Positions 24,416 to 32,872 are shown, counted from the first letter of the stretch. The stretch: DNA of 41,736 nt from Gemmatimonadota bacterium (GCA_009841115.1 VXML01000039.1:1-41736); one strand, 5' to 3'. Translations and numbers: made by a program. Notes: generated from the sequence alone by a model not told the origin.

Positions 24416-24649
24416 TTAGCGGCGGGCGTCGAGTCGGGCCTTGACTTCGCCGGCGTCGGGAAAGCGGCCTTCTTGCAGCTTGGAAAAGATCAGTTCGCCA
24501 TTGAGGCTGACTTCAAACCGCCCTCGGTCTGAGGGCACTAGCGAGAAGGCGGCGATGTCGGTCTTGTAGGCGACGAGTAGCTGTTCCGCCAAACTGGCGG
24601 CTTTGGTTTCGTAGCCTCAAGCAGAGCAGTAAATGAGTTCCAAGTTCAC
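24416..24649 (-). CDS. SelW/Rdx-family selenoprotein (CxxU, in-frame UGA = Sec11)
   Basis: A 77-residue protein interrupted by UGA at codon 11 (24617-24619), so no ordinary ORF covers it. Read through, the start is NLELIYCSAUGYETKAA, matching SelW/SelT/Rdx proteins in which a C-x-x-U (or C-x-x-C) motif follows the first strand. The end EVSLNGELIFSKLQEGRFPD also matches the family (G-x-F-E-V, LIFSK, GRFP). These thioredoxin-fold proteins take part in thiol redox chemistry, partners unknown. Translation starts at GTG 24649 with a strong AAGGAGG site six bases before. A SECIS-like hairpin follows the UGA. A TTGACA-17-TATACT promoter is just upstream, so this is the first gene of the TPR/rdgB/exporter operon. 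Confidence 0.93.
24586..24600 (-). promoter_or_regulatory. SECIS-like hairpin of the SelW-like gene
   Basis: Sixteen bases after the UGA the minus-strand RNA can form a six-pair stem CCGCCA/UGGCGG around the loop GUU. Position inside the coding region, stem and GU-bearing loop fit bacterial SECIS elements. It has the GUU loop bases in common with the selD hairpin. Confidence 0.7.
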
Positions 24650-24680
24650 GGGAAACCTCCTTGGGAATAGGGGTTGAAAA

Positions 24681-24709
24681 AGTATAAAAGTCCCTAGGCG
24701 CGTTGTCAA
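24681..24709 (-). promoter_or_regulatory. Sigma70 promoter of the SelW-like gene operon
   Basis: On the minus strand TTGACA (24704-24709), 17-base spacer, TATACT (24681-24686): five of six at -10 and full match at -35. The start codon is about 30 bases downstream of the -10 box, leaving a short leader with the ribosome site. Confidence 0.85.
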
Positions 24710-24843
24710 AAACGGTAAAAGGGTGCAGTGGACGAGGTTATAGACGGCTCTTATCTTTACCATACATTCTCAAATAAGAATCAGCCTCCGCAAATTCCTT
24801 AGACGGTTCCACAAATATCTACCTGATTAAAAGAAAAAGCGGT

Positions 24844-25779
24844 ATGGCGGGCACTTTGTTCGACAAGCAAAAACGTGGCAGTGCGCGGCTCGCCCTTGGG
24901 GCCTTGCTAATGGGCGCGGGCTTGGGCCTCGCGTGTGGGGGACCCACGCCGGAAGAGTATATTCAGCAGTTCAAAAGTCTGCAAAAAGCCGAGCGCGTCA
25001 AAGCCGCCAACCAGCTCATCCGCTTCGACGCCGACGAGGTCGTTCCCCTGCTGATTGAGGAAGCCGACTCCGAGTACATCCGCGTGCGGTTTGAGGTAAT
25101 ACAACTGTTGGGTCGCTTCAAGGACGAGCGCGCCGTGCCAACGTTGATCGCGGCGCTAAAAGACAAGTCGCCGCGGGTGGCGGCGGCCGCGGCGTGGGCA
25201 TTGGGCGAGATCGGTTCGCCCAACGCGCTTGCTCCGCTACTCAGGTACGCGCGCGATCCCACGGTGGAAGTGCGCCAATACGTGCTCGGCGCGCTCGGGT
25301 CGTGCCATTCGTACGAAGCTGAGCCGGCCTTGAGCGACTCGGCTTTCCGCGTGGTGCGCCGAGCCTTGCGTGCCCCCAAGCCCAAGTGGCGGGTCGCCGC
25401 CTTGCAGAGCCTGCGCGCTTACGGGTACCGCGACGCAGTGGAAGAAGTCATTCGCATGTCAGTGGACCCCTCGAACGAGGTGCGCTATGTCGCGGTGCAG
25501 GCCCTCGGCCAGATCGGCAGCGCAGCGCTCCGTCGGCCCGCCCGCAACGCCATCTACGAGGCCCTGTTGGTCGCGCTCGACGCCGACGAGTTGCAGAGCA
25601 TCCGCAGCAAGGCCATGCACGCCCTCGCCGAGATGGGCGATAAGCGGGCCGTGCCGCACTTGCAGCAGCTAATGCGCGAGGGCACGGAAGAAGACCAAAC
25701 CGCGGCGAGGCTAGCCCTGTACAAGCTAAGCCCTGAAGTAGCAGAAGCGATGAGACAAACTGAGTTAGGAGCGAGATGA
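24844..25779 (+). CDS. HEAT-repeat lipoprotein
   Basis: 311 residues. The N-terminus has a hydrophobic segment ending in GLGLAC, so Cys31 is probably lipidated. Residues from about 45 to 300 are HEAT/PBS-lyase-type helical repeats, such as VPTLIAALKDKSPRVAAAAA, WALGEIGSPNALAPLLRYA and YVAVQALGQIGSAALRRPA. Such proteins act as protein-binding scaffolds at the membrane. The ribosome site before ATG 24844 is weak (AAAAAGCGGT). The stop overlaps the hisG start (ATGA), so this lipoprotein leads the histidine operon, which is unusual. No promoter was identified with confidence in 24710-24843. Confidence 0.87.
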   Translation: MAGTLFDKQKRGSARLALGALLMGAGLGLACGGPTPEEYIQQFKSLQKAERVKAANQLIRFDADEVVPLLIEEADSEYIRVRFEVIQLLGRFKDERAVPTLIAALKDKSPRVAAAAAWALGEIGSPNALAPLLRYARDPTVEVRQYVLGALGSCHSYEAEPALSDSAFRVVRRALRAPKPKWRVAALQSLRAYGYRDAVEEVIRMSVDPSNEVRYVAVQALGQIGSAALRRPARNAIYEALLVALDADELQSIRSKAMHALAEMGDKRAVPHLQQLMREGTEEDQTAARLALYKLSPEVAEAMRQTELGAR

Positions 25780-26654
25780 AGGAATTGAAGATCGGCTTCC
25801 CTTCCGGGAGCTTGCAGGAGTCCACGTTTGACCTGTTTGTCCGCGCTGGCTATCGCGTGCGGCTCGCACCGCGTTCGTACGTGCCCGACATCGACGATCC
25901 CCAGCTTGCGGGCCTGATGTTTCGGGCGCAGGAAATAGCCCAGTACGTAGCGCGCGGCGTCGTCGATGTGGGCCTGACGGGCCGAGACTGGATTCTCGAA
26001 AGCGAGGCAGAGGTGATCGAAATTGGCGAACTGACCTATAGCAAGAGCACGGCGCGGCCCTTGCGCTGGGTCATCGCCGTGCCCGAGGATTCGCCCATCC
26101 AATGCGTTGAAGACCTCGCGGGCCGCCGCATAGCCAGCGAGTTGATCGGCGTGACGCGCCGCTTCTTGCAGGCGCGCGGCGTGGAGGCCGAGGTGGAGTT
26201 TTCGTGGGGCACGACCGAAGTCAAGGCCGGCATTCCCGGGCTAGTGGATGCGGTCGTCGAGGCAACCGAGACGGGCACATCGCTCAAGGCCAACCGGCTG
26301 CGCATTGTCGATACGGTCTGCGAATCGACGCCGCGCTTGATCGCCAACAAGGCCGCGTGGGCCGATGGCTGGAAGCGGGAGAAGGCCGAGAACTTGCTGA
26401 TGCTGCTCAAGGGAGCACTTGAAGCCGAGCACAAGGTTGGCCTCAAAATGAACGTGCCGTGCGCCCAGCTCGACCGCGTCATCGCCCGGCTGCCAGCCCT
26501 GCACACGCCCACAGTCTCCAGCCAGATGGACGACGAATGGGTGGCACTGGAAATTGTCGCCGACGAGCGCGTGGTGCGCGAGTTGATCCCCCAGCTCAAG
26601 CGGCTCGGGGCCGAAGGTATCATCGAATATCCGCTCAACAAGGTCGTGTATTGA
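25776..26654 (+). CDS. hisG: ATP phosphoribosyltransferase HisG, long form
   Basis: 292 residues, matching the long form with a C-terminal ACT-like regulatory domain (about 215-290) that binds histidine for feedback inhibition. It condenses ATP with PRPP, the first step of histidine synthesis. Visible blocks are KIGFPSGSLQESTFDLF, DVGLTGRDWILE and EVKAGIPGLVDAVVEATETG (PRPP-binding region). Long-form HisG does not need HisZ. It overlaps the HEAT gene by ATGA and shares one base with hisD (TGATG). Confidence 0.94.
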   Translation: MKELKIGFPSGSLQESTFDLFVRAGYRVRLAPRSYVPDIDDPQLAGLMFRAQEIAQYVARGVVDVGLTGRDWILESEAEVIEIGELTYSKSTARPLRWVIAVPEDSPIQCVEDLAGRRIASELIGVTRRFLQARGVEAEVEFSWGTTEVKAGIPGLVDAVVEATETGTSLKANRLRIVDTVCESTPRLIANKAAWADGWKREKAENLLMLLKGALEAEHKVGLKMNVPCAQLDRVIARLPALHTPTVSSQMDDEWVALEIVADERVVRELIPQLKRLGAEGIIEYPLNKVVY

Positions 26655-27958
26655 TGGTACCCATTGCGTCCTATCCCTCCGAGCCGCTCGCCGCCCCGCT
26701 CGCTGCCCTGCTGGCGCGCCGCCCCGAATCCGACCCCGAAGTCGAGGACGCGGTGCGGGACATTCTGCGGCAGGTGCGGAAAGAAGGCGATGCCGCACTG
26801 TGTGCGCTGACCCAGCGCTTTGATGGCGTGGAAGTGTGCCCTAAGCAGTTTCGGGTATCAGCGTCTGTGCTCGCCGAGACCGAGGCTGCGCTCGACCCGA
26901 GCCTGCGCGCTTCGATGGAGGCGGCGATAGCTAACATTCGCGCCTTCCACGAGCGGCAAAAGCTCAATTCTTGGTTTGTCGAAGACGGCGACGGGGTGGT
27001 GCTGGGCAAGAAAATTACGCCTATCGAGCGGGTGGGATTGTGCGTGCCGGCTGGCGAGGTGCCGCTGTTTTCGAGCTTGCTGATGACAGCCGTGCCCGCG
27101 CAAGTGGCTGGCGTGGACCAGCTTTGCGTGGTTTCGCCGCCGATGGAAAACGGCAAGGTGCATCCGACGATTGCGGCTGCCGCGAGCTTGTTGGGTATTG
27201 ACGAAGTGTACGCCGTGGGTGGAGCGCAGGCCGTGGGTGCGCTGGCGTATGGCACGGAGAGCATTCCGCCGGTACACAAAATCGTCGGTCCGGGTTCCCC
27301 CTATACGGTGGCTGCGCAGCGGCAGGTCTTCGGCACAGTGGGCATCGCGCTGTTGCCCGGCCCGTCGGAAATTGTGGTGCTCGCCGACGCGGGAGCCGAC
27401 CCGCGCTTGGTAGCTGCGGATTTGCTTTCACAGGCTGAGCACGGCTGGGGAGTGGCGTGCGTGTGCATCACGGATTGCGCGGCCTTGGCGCGCCGCGTGC
27501 AGGAGGAGCTTGAAGCGCAACGAGCAGCGCTCCCGCGTTATTCAATTATAGATAGCGCTTTAGAAGAATACGGCGCGATTGTCGTGGTGCCTAGCCTTGA
27601 AGTGGGGATTGAATTGCTCAACCGCCTAGCGCCGGAACACGCCGAATTGCAGGTGGCCGACCCGTGGCGCTGGGTGGATTCCATTCGCCACTGCGGCGCG
27701 CTGTTCCTCGGCGCGGCGGCCAGCGAGCCGGTCGGCGATTACTTCGCTGGCACCAACCACGTACTGCCGACGCAAGGCGCGGCTCGCTATGCCTCGTCGC
27801 TGGGGTGGGCCGATTTCGTCAAGACGACGAGCATCATCGCGTACACTCCCGAGCGCTTGGCCCACACAGCCGAGCACATCGCCCGCATGGCGCAAGCCGA
27901 GGGCCTTGAAGCCCACGCGCAAGCCGTCCGCATCCGCCAACAGGGGACCGCATCATGA
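26654..27958 (+). CDS. hisD: Histidinol dehydrogenase HisD
   Basis: 434 residues, the standard length. Oxidizes L-histidinol to L-histidine in two NAD-dependent, zinc-requiring steps. Typical blocks are ERVGLCVPAGEVPLFSSLLM, AYAVGGAQAVGALAYGT (seen as YAVGGAQAVGAL), VGPGSPYTVAAQRQVFG, GPSEIVVLAD, DLLSQAEHG and GTNHVLPTQG. The frame is open from 26459 in the hisG region, but ATG 26654 begins the conserved protein and overlaps the hisG stop. The stop overlaps the hisB start (ATGA). Confidence 0.95.
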   Translation: MVPIASYPSEPLAAPLAALLARRPESDPEVEDAVRDILRQVRKEGDAALCALTQRFDGVEVCPKQFRVSASVLAETEAALDPSLRASMEAAIANIRAFHERQKLNSWFVEDGDGVVLGKKITPIERVGLCVPAGEVPLFSSLLMTAVPAQVAGVDQLCVVSPPMENGKVHPTIAAAASLLGIDEVYAVGGAQAVGALAYGTESIPPVHKIVGPGSPYTVAAQRQVFGTVGIALLPGPSEIVVLADAGADPRLVAADLLSQAEHGWGVACVCITDCAALARRVQEELEAQRAALPRYSIIDSALEEYGAIVVVPSLEVGIELLNRLAPEHAELQVADPWRWVDSIRHCGALFLGAAASEPVGDYFAGTNHVLPTQGAARYASSLGWADFVKTTSIIAYTPERLAHTAEHIARMAQAEGLEAHAQAVRIRQQGTAS

Positions 27959-28551
27959 GCGCAGATCAACGCACGGCGCAGATTGTGCGTCGGACGACTG
28001 AGACTGAGATCGAGTTGCGGTTGTGCCTCGATGGCAGCGGCCAGTGCCGCGCCGACACCGGCCTTGGCTTCTTCGACCACATGCTGCACGCTTTTGCTCG
28101 GCACGGCCTGTGCGATCTAGAAGTCCAATGTCGCGGCGACTTGCACGTGGATGCTCATCACACGGTGGAAGACGTGGGCATCTGCCTCGGCCAAGCCATT
28201 GCTCAAGCCCTCGGAGACAAGGCCGGTATCCAGCGCTACGGCCACAGCTACGTGCCCATGGACGAGGCGCTGGCGCGGGCGGTGGTGGATTTGTCGGGTC
28301 GGGCCTATTTGGTCTTTGCCGCAGCTTTCAGCGAAGAGCGGGTCGGCGCGCTGGATGTGTCTTTGGTGCGGGAGTTTTTCTACGCGGTGGCCGATCAAGG
28401 CCGGATGAATCTCCACCTCGACCTCGTGCGCGGCCACAATGCCCATCACGGCATTGAAGCACTCTTCAAGGCGTTCGCCCGCGCCCTGCTCATGGCTGCG
28501 CAGCAAAGCGAGCGGGTCCAGGGCATTCCTTCGACCAAGGGCGTGCTCTGA
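27955..28551 (+). CDS. hisB: Imidazoleglycerol-phosphate dehydratase HisB
   Basis: 198 residues, the monofunctional form without the phosphatase domain found in enterobacterial HisB. It dehydrates imidazoleglycerol phosphate using a di-manganese centre. The metal-binding motifs are FFDHMLHAFARHG, DAHHTVEDVGICLGQA and GHNAHHGIEALFKAFA. It ends the visible his cluster; hisA, hisC, hisF, hisH and hisI are not in the window. The glycosyltransferase begins 17 bases later. Confidence 0.94.
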   Translation: MSADQRTAQIVRRTTETEIELRLCLDGSGQCRADTGLGFFDHMLHAFARHGLCDLEVQCRGDLHVDAHHTVEDVGICLGQAIAQALGDKAGIQRYGHSYVPMDEALARAVVDLSGRAYLVFAAAFSEERVGALDVSLVREFFYAVADQGRMNLHLDLVRGHNAHHGIEALFKAFARALLMAAQQSERVQGIPSTKGVL

Positions 28552-28568
28552 GGCTCGGGCACTCGCCC

Positions 28569-29687
28569 ATGAAAATTTGCCATCTGATGTACGACGACAT
28601 CGACAATCCGTGGCTGGGTGGCGGGGGTGCGGTGCGGGCGATGGAACTGTACCGCCGCTTGGCTAGCCGCCACGAGATCACCGTCGTCACTGGCCTGTTC
28701 CCCGGAGCTGAGTTAGAAACCGAACGGCACGGCCTGCGTCTGTTGCGCGTTGGCTCGGCTCGTAGCTATGCCCTGAGCCGCCTGGGATATTGCCGCAAAG
28801 CCGTGGCGCAGTTGCAGCGGCTGGAGTGGGATTTGTGGATCAATGAGTTTTCGGCGTTTGCGCCTTTGCGCGTTCCGGCGACACTGCGGCGGCAGGGGTT
28901 GCTGTTGTTTTATCACTTCATGGGATGGCACGCCCTTGCCAAGCATCCGCTGGTGGGCGGCGTGGCATGGCTGTGCGAGCGGCGCGCCCTGCGGGCTTAT
29001 GGTCGGATTTTGACGATTGCTCCTAGCGTGCAAGCGCGCGTTCAGCGGCGGGCGCACGACGCGGAGGTTGATCTGGTGTATAGTGGTGTCGATCGGCGCT
29101 TTTTTGCGCTGGTGCCCGAGGAAGCGCCGTACTTGCTCTACTTTGGGCGCATGGATATTCACACCAAGGGGATCGACCTGTTGATCGCCGCGTTTGCCGA
29201 GATTGCTGACGAGCACCCGGATATTCGACTCAAGTTAGCTGGGCGTGGGACTCCGAAGCAACTCACTAAGGTACGCGACTTGGCGCGGAGGGCGGGATTG
29301 GAAGGCCGCGTGGAGGTTATCGGGAATGTGGACGAGGAGCGACAAGGCGAATTCTTGCGTCGCGCGCTCATGGTCTGCGTTCCGTCGCGCTACGAGGGTT
29401 GGTGCATGGTGGCGGTGGAAGCTGCGGCGGCTGGGAAAGCTGTGTTGGGTACGGATATTGACGGCTTGCGGGACGCTGTGCGCCACGACGAGACTGGGGT
29501 GTTGGTGCCGCCGGAGGATGTGGGGGCTTTGGCGGGGGGGATGCGGGCGTTGATTGCTGACGACTCCAAGCGTCAGGCTATGGGGGCAGCGGGTCGGGCG
29601 TGGGCCGGGCGGTTTGGTTGGGATCGGTTGGCCGAGGATTTGGAGAGCGTGTATTTGCGTACGGTTGAAGAAATGGGACGAGATTAG
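28569..29687 (+). CDS. Glycosyltransferase, GT4 family (GT-B fold)
   Basis: 372 residues. The acceptor domain begins ICHLMYDDIDNPWLGGGGA with the glycine-rich loop, and the donor domain has LLYFGRMDIHTKGIDLLIAA and the E-x7-E motif in EGWCMVAVE, with PSRYEGW before it. It is a retaining GT-B enzyme acting in the cytoplasm, sugar and acceptor unknown. There is no strong ribosome site. The following gene encodes a large multi-spanning membrane protein typical of surface-glycan assembly, so both may work in cell-envelope glycosylation. Confidence 0.9.
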   Translation: MKICHLMYDDIDNPWLGGGGAVRAMELYRRLASRHEITVVTGLFPGAELETERHGLRLLRVGSARSYALSRLGYCRKAVAQLQRLEWDLWINEFSAFAPLRVPATLRRQGLLLFYHFMGWHALAKHPLVGGVAWLCERRALRAYGRILTIAPSVQARVQRRAHDAEVDLVYSGVDRRFFALVPEEAPYLLYFGRMDIHTKGIDLLIAAFAEIADEHPDIRLKLAGRGTPKQLTKVRDLARRAGLEGRVEVIGNVDEERQGEFLRRALMVCVPSRYEGWCMVAVEAAAAGKAVLGTDIDGLRDAVRHDETGVLVPPEDVGALAGGMRALIADDSKRQAMGAAGRAWAGRFGWDRLAEDLESVYLRTVEEMGRD

Positions 29688-29704
29688 GCCGCTGGAAGGA
29701 TTCT

Positions 29705-32143
29705 ATGGCTAAAAAGAATAAACGCGCCAAAACCCAAGCGCCGGCAAAGGCCGAGAGGTCGCCTTTGTGGAATCACCGACTTTTTCCGCTGGTCTTTTTT
29801 CTCGCCTTGAGTTTGCTGTACTTCTACGAGTTTCCGCTGTCGGACAAGATCGTCTTTGGTATGGATGTGGGGACGGACTATCACAAGGGCGCGGATCTGA
29901 GCTTTTGGGAAAAGGTGCAGACTGTGGACCAGCCGATGTGGGATCCCAAGATGGGCGGCTTCCCCCAGTCCGAGGCGATTCGCCCTCAGTACTTTCCGGC
30001 CTACGTCCTGTACTTTTTTACGAGCTTTCAGCGGTATATTGGCTGGCGCTATATCCTGACGATGTTTGTCGCTGGTTTGGGGATGTACGCGTACTTGCGG
30101 CAGATTCACGTGGGTGGTCGCGCTGCGCTGTGGGGTGGGGTGGCGTTTATGTCTGCGCCGACCTTTTTGGCGTTTCCGTTGGCTGGGCACTATGCCAAGA
30201 TGGGGGTCATCGCTCTGTTTCCGTGGATCATTTGGGCGTTGGAACGAGCTTTGGCGCAGATGCGGCTGATTTATTGGGCGGCGGTCGGGGTGTTGATTGG
30301 GATGTGTATTTACTCGCATCCGCCGATGACGTACTTCGCGCTGTTGGGTTTGGGCGTCTATTTCCTCTTTAAGTTGTACCAGATGCGCCGCGAGCGGTCT
30401 ATCGTTCGGCGCTTTATTCATTTTATATGTGCGGTGGTGCTGGGGTTGGCGTTGGGGGCCGAGGGGGCTTTTCCGGTGATGATGTACACTCGCGCTGAGT
30501 CCAAGCGGGCTACGGGCGATGAGGTGGGGGGTAAGACGGCGGAGGAACAGCTTGCGTATGCGCGGAGTTGGTCGCTGCATCCCGAGGAAGTGGCGTCGCT
30601 GGTGGTGCCGGAGTTCGGGGGGTACGACGATGTGCTGGTGCAGGGCGGCTCGCGCTATTGGGGACGCAATGCGTTTAAAATTAACTCCGAGTACTTTGGT
30701 GTGCTCGCCGTTCTATTGGCGCTGTTGATGGTGCCAGAGTGTCGGCGACGACCGCAGGTGGCGCTGTTGGGCGGCGTGTTTGTGCTGGCGTTGGCGTATG
30801 TGTTGGGCGAGCATACGCCCGTGCATTGGCTGGCGTTTCACTTGCTGCCGGGGGCGGATGTGCAGCGCGCCATTGGCATGGGGTCGTTTGTGTTTGCGTT
30901 TGCTGGGTGTGCGATGGCGGGGTTGGGGTTGCAGCAGGTGTTGGATGCGGACGCGGATGAGCGGGCGTTGTTGCGGGGCCGCTTGGCGTATGTCGGCGGC
31001 GTCCTCGCGGCGCTGGCTTTGCTGGTGGCGCTTTTTCCGCAGGGGGCGACTGATGCGTGGATAAATTTGTTTTACGGAGATATTGCGCCGCAGAAGCGGG
31101 CGGTGTTGGCTGGGAGCTACGATTGGATCGCACGCGGCGGTTGGTACGTGGTGGTGGCTTTGGGTGCGGGATTGGCGTTGCTCTTTCTGCGGCTGGGGAG
31201 GCAGCTTTCGGCGACGGTGTTGGTGGGGGGTTTGTGCGCGGTGACGCTGTTTGATACGTGGCGCGTCGATCGGGTTTATTTGCACTATCGGGATCCGGGG
31301 CACTATGCGGATATTCGCCGGGAGAATCCGCGGGCGGTGCAGTTTTTGCAAAGTGACGAGTCGCTTTTTCGCGTCTTGCCCTTGCCTAGTTTTCGGGTGT
31401 TGGAGGAGCCGGGGTATCACTTGCACGGGGTTTGGTCTATTACGGGTTTTCACGATCTGACGGTGGGGCGCTACGATCGGATGCTGAAGGAGTTTGAGCC
31501 GCTGGTGCAGCAGTTTTTGCGTTCGGGTGTGCCGTCGGCGGGGTTTCAATCGCTGTTGAATTTGCTCAATGGGAAGTACTTGGCTGTGCCTAAACCGCTA
31601 GAATTGGATATGGCGGCGTATCCGCTGCGCTTTGACGGGGCGCGCTATCGCTTGTACGAAAATCCGCAGGCGTTGCCGTGGTTTTACCTTGCGCCGGAAG
31701 CGGAGGTGTTGGATAGTGGCGAGGCGGTCTTGGCGCGGCTGTTGAGTGGGCGGGTGGATCCGCAGGGCGTGGCTTTGTTGGAGAAGGTGCCGGCGGTGCG
31801 GCTCGATGGCGCGGGGGATCGGGCGGGGGATCGGGTGGAGCGGTTGGCGTACGATCCAAAGGAGGGGGTGATTCGCGTGCGGACGCAGAGTGAGGGGGCG
31901 CGGGTGTTGGTGGTGTCGGAGAATTACCAGTCGAATTGGTCGGTGTGGGTGGATGGGGAGGAGGCCGAGATGTTGCGTGTACATTATATATGGAAGGGCG
32001 TGGCGTTGCCGGCTGGGGAACACGAGGTGGAGTTGCGCTATTTTTCGCCGGTGTTGGCTTGGGCGCGGGGGGCGGGATTGGTGGGGTTGGTGGTGGTTGT
32101 GGGTGTGGTGGTGGCGGCGTGGCGGCAGCGGCGGGATGGTTGA
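29705..32143 (+). CDS. Large polytopic membrane protein, YfhO-like
   Basis: 812 residues. After a basic cytoplasmic start (KKNKRAKTQ) come many hydrophobic segments, the first near residue 30 (LFPLVFFLALSLLYFYEF), with more to about residue 520, then a soluble domain of about 250 residues, and a last helix at the C-terminus (GLVGLVVVVGVVVAAWRQRR). The first loop carries FGMDVGTDYHKGADLSFWEK. The layout resembles YfhO-family proteins, which in Gram-positives take part in glycosylation of lipoteichoic acid, but I see no decisive motif. GGAAGGA stands four bases before the ATG. The coding sequence is unusually rich in G and T on this strand. The gene follows the GT4 gene by 17 bases and probably shares its transcript. 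Confidence 0.75.
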   Translation: MAKKNKRAKTQAPAKAERSPLWNHRLFPLVFFLALSLLYFYEFPLSDKIVFGMDVGTDYHKGADLSFWEKVQTVDQPMWDPKMGGFPQSEAIRPQYFPAYVLYFFTSFQRYIGWRYILTMFVAGLGMYAYLRQIHVGGRAALWGGVAFMSAPTFLAFPLAGHYAKMGVIALFPWIIWALERALAQMRLIYWAAVGVLIGMCIYSHPPMTYFALLGLGVYFLFKLYQMRRERSIVRRFIHFICAVVLGLALGAEGAFPVMMYTRAESKRATGDEVGGKTAEEQLAYARSWSLHPEEVASLVVPEFGGYDDVLVQGGSRYWGRNAFKINSEYFGVLAVLLALLMVPECRRRPQVALLGGVFVLALAYVLGEHTPVHWLAFHLLPGADVQRAIGMGSFVFAFAGCAMAGLGLQQVLDADADERALLRGRLAYVGGVLAALALLVALFPQGATDAWINLFYGDIAPQKRAVLAGSYDWIARGGWYVVVALGAGLALLFLRLGRQLSATVLVGGLCAVTLFDTWRVDRVYLHYRDPGHYADIRRENPRAVQFLQSDESLFRVLPLPSFRVLEEPGYHLHGVWSITGFHDLTVGRYDRMLKEFEPLVQQFLRSGVPSAGFQSLLNLLNGKYLAVPKPLELDMAAYPLRFDGARYRLYENPQALPWFYLAPEAEVLDSGEAVLARLLSGRVDPQGVALLEKVPAVRLDGAGDRAGDRVERLAYDPKEGVIRVRTQSEGARVLVVSENYQSNWSVWVDGEEAEMLRVHYIWKGVALPAGEHEVELRYFSPVLAWARGAGLVGLVVVVGVVVAAWRQRRDG

Positions 32144-32168
32144 CAAACGATTGAAGGTCGGTGATATT
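32140..32168 (+). promoter_or_regulatory. Possible promoter for the coiled-coil protein gene
   Basis: TTGACA (32140-32145) overlaps the stop of the large membrane protein; after 17 bases comes GATATT (32163-32168), four of six matches to the -10 consensus. The start codon is 31 bases downstream. Confidence 0.4.
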
Positions 32169-32198
32169 TGCCGACGATAGCTTTGAAGGGCGTTTGTT

Positions 32199-32582
32199 AT
32201 GGATAGTGGCGCGATAGATTGGACTATTGTAAGCATCGGTATCGCGTTGGCGAGCGTCGGTATCGCTTTGGCGGGGTTAATACTGGCTACGACGCGGGGT
32301 ATTCGCACCGATATGCGGGCGCTTTCAGATCGGTTGGATAAGCGGATAGATGAGCAGGACGCGAAGTTGGAGCGTTTGTCTGAACGGCTGGGGCGGCAGG
32401 AGCAGGAACAGGCGCGGATGAATGGGGTGCTGGAGACGCTGCCCGAGCGGCTGGGGCGGTTGGAGCAGGAGCAGGCGCGGATGAATGGGGTGCTGGAGAC
32501 GATTCGGGATGGGCTTTCCTACCGGGTGGAGCGCGGCGACCGCGTGGCCGAGGCGTCTGAATCGTACGAGTCACAGGAGTGA
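32199..32582 (+). CDS. Small membrane-anchored coiled-coil protein
   Basis: 127 residues. One N-terminal transmembrane helix (IVSIGIALASVGIALAGLIL) is followed by a long, charged coiled coil. Two tandem 21-residue copies occupy about residues 64-105; each contains EQEQARMNGVLET, and 21 residues equal three heptads. A GAAGGG site precedes the ATG. I do not recognise a named family; the arrangement resembles small hemolysin-XhlA-like or DUF-type membrane coiled-coil proteins that are frequent in environmental genomes. No partner is evident nearby. Confidence 0.75.
   Translation: MDSGAIDWTIVSIGIALASVGIALAGLILATTRGIRTDMRALSDRLDKRIDEQDAKLERLSERLGRQEQEQARMNGVLETLPERLGRLEQEQARMNGVLETIRDGLSYRVERGDRVAEASESYESQE
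32388..32513 (+). repeat. Two tandem 63-base copies in the coiled-coil gene
   Basis: Copy 1 is 32388-32450 and copy 2 is 32451-32513. Both begin CTGGGGCGG, and they are nearly identical for their first 50 bases. The length keeps the reading frame and the heptad phase, so copy number could vary without breaking the protein. Confidence 0.85.
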
Positions 32583-32670
32583 ACGGCAGGTGAACTTCCA
32601 AGGCCGCTGGCATTGCGGCTCGTGGACAAGCGGTAGGACGCCCGGCTGGCGAACATCCCCGGCGTACCTC

Positions 32671-32700
32671 TTGACAGGCCGCTTTATTATCCCCTACATT
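32671..32700 (+). promoter_or_regulatory. Possible distal promoter
   Basis: TTGACA (32671-32676) followed after 18 bases by TACATT (four of six). A perfect TATAAT lies slightly further, but 23 bases from the -35 box, which is too far for the pair to work together. Confidence 0.3.
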
Positions 32701-32826
32701 ATAATCTTCGCCGCGCTGACGGCTTGTGGTGATAGGGTGCCAGCGCTCCCGCGCCGTTGCAAAAGGCATTGTCTTTACAGGGGATAAAGGGCGTTTTGGC
32801 TAAGGTATTTAAAGGGCAATTAATTC

Positions 32827-32855
32827 TTGACACTTCTATTTTTTCTCGGTATAAT
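32827..32855 (+). promoter_or_regulatory. Perfect-consensus sigma70 promoter
   Basis: TTGACA (32827-32832), exactly 17 bases, TATAAT (32850-32855). Both boxes match consensus fully. Transcription should start near 32862, giving a leader of roughly 155 bases before the giant surface-protein gene. Strong expression is expected. Confidence 0.88.
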
Positions 32856-32872
32856 TAACTCTATTGTATAGG

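Noticed and set aside
8860..24619. Genome-wide reassignment of UGA (to Gly or Trp) as explanation of the in-frame UGAs
   Set aside because: UGA clearly ends many other genes here, for example in the ATGA and GTGA overlaps, and both internal UGAs fall at known Sec positions.
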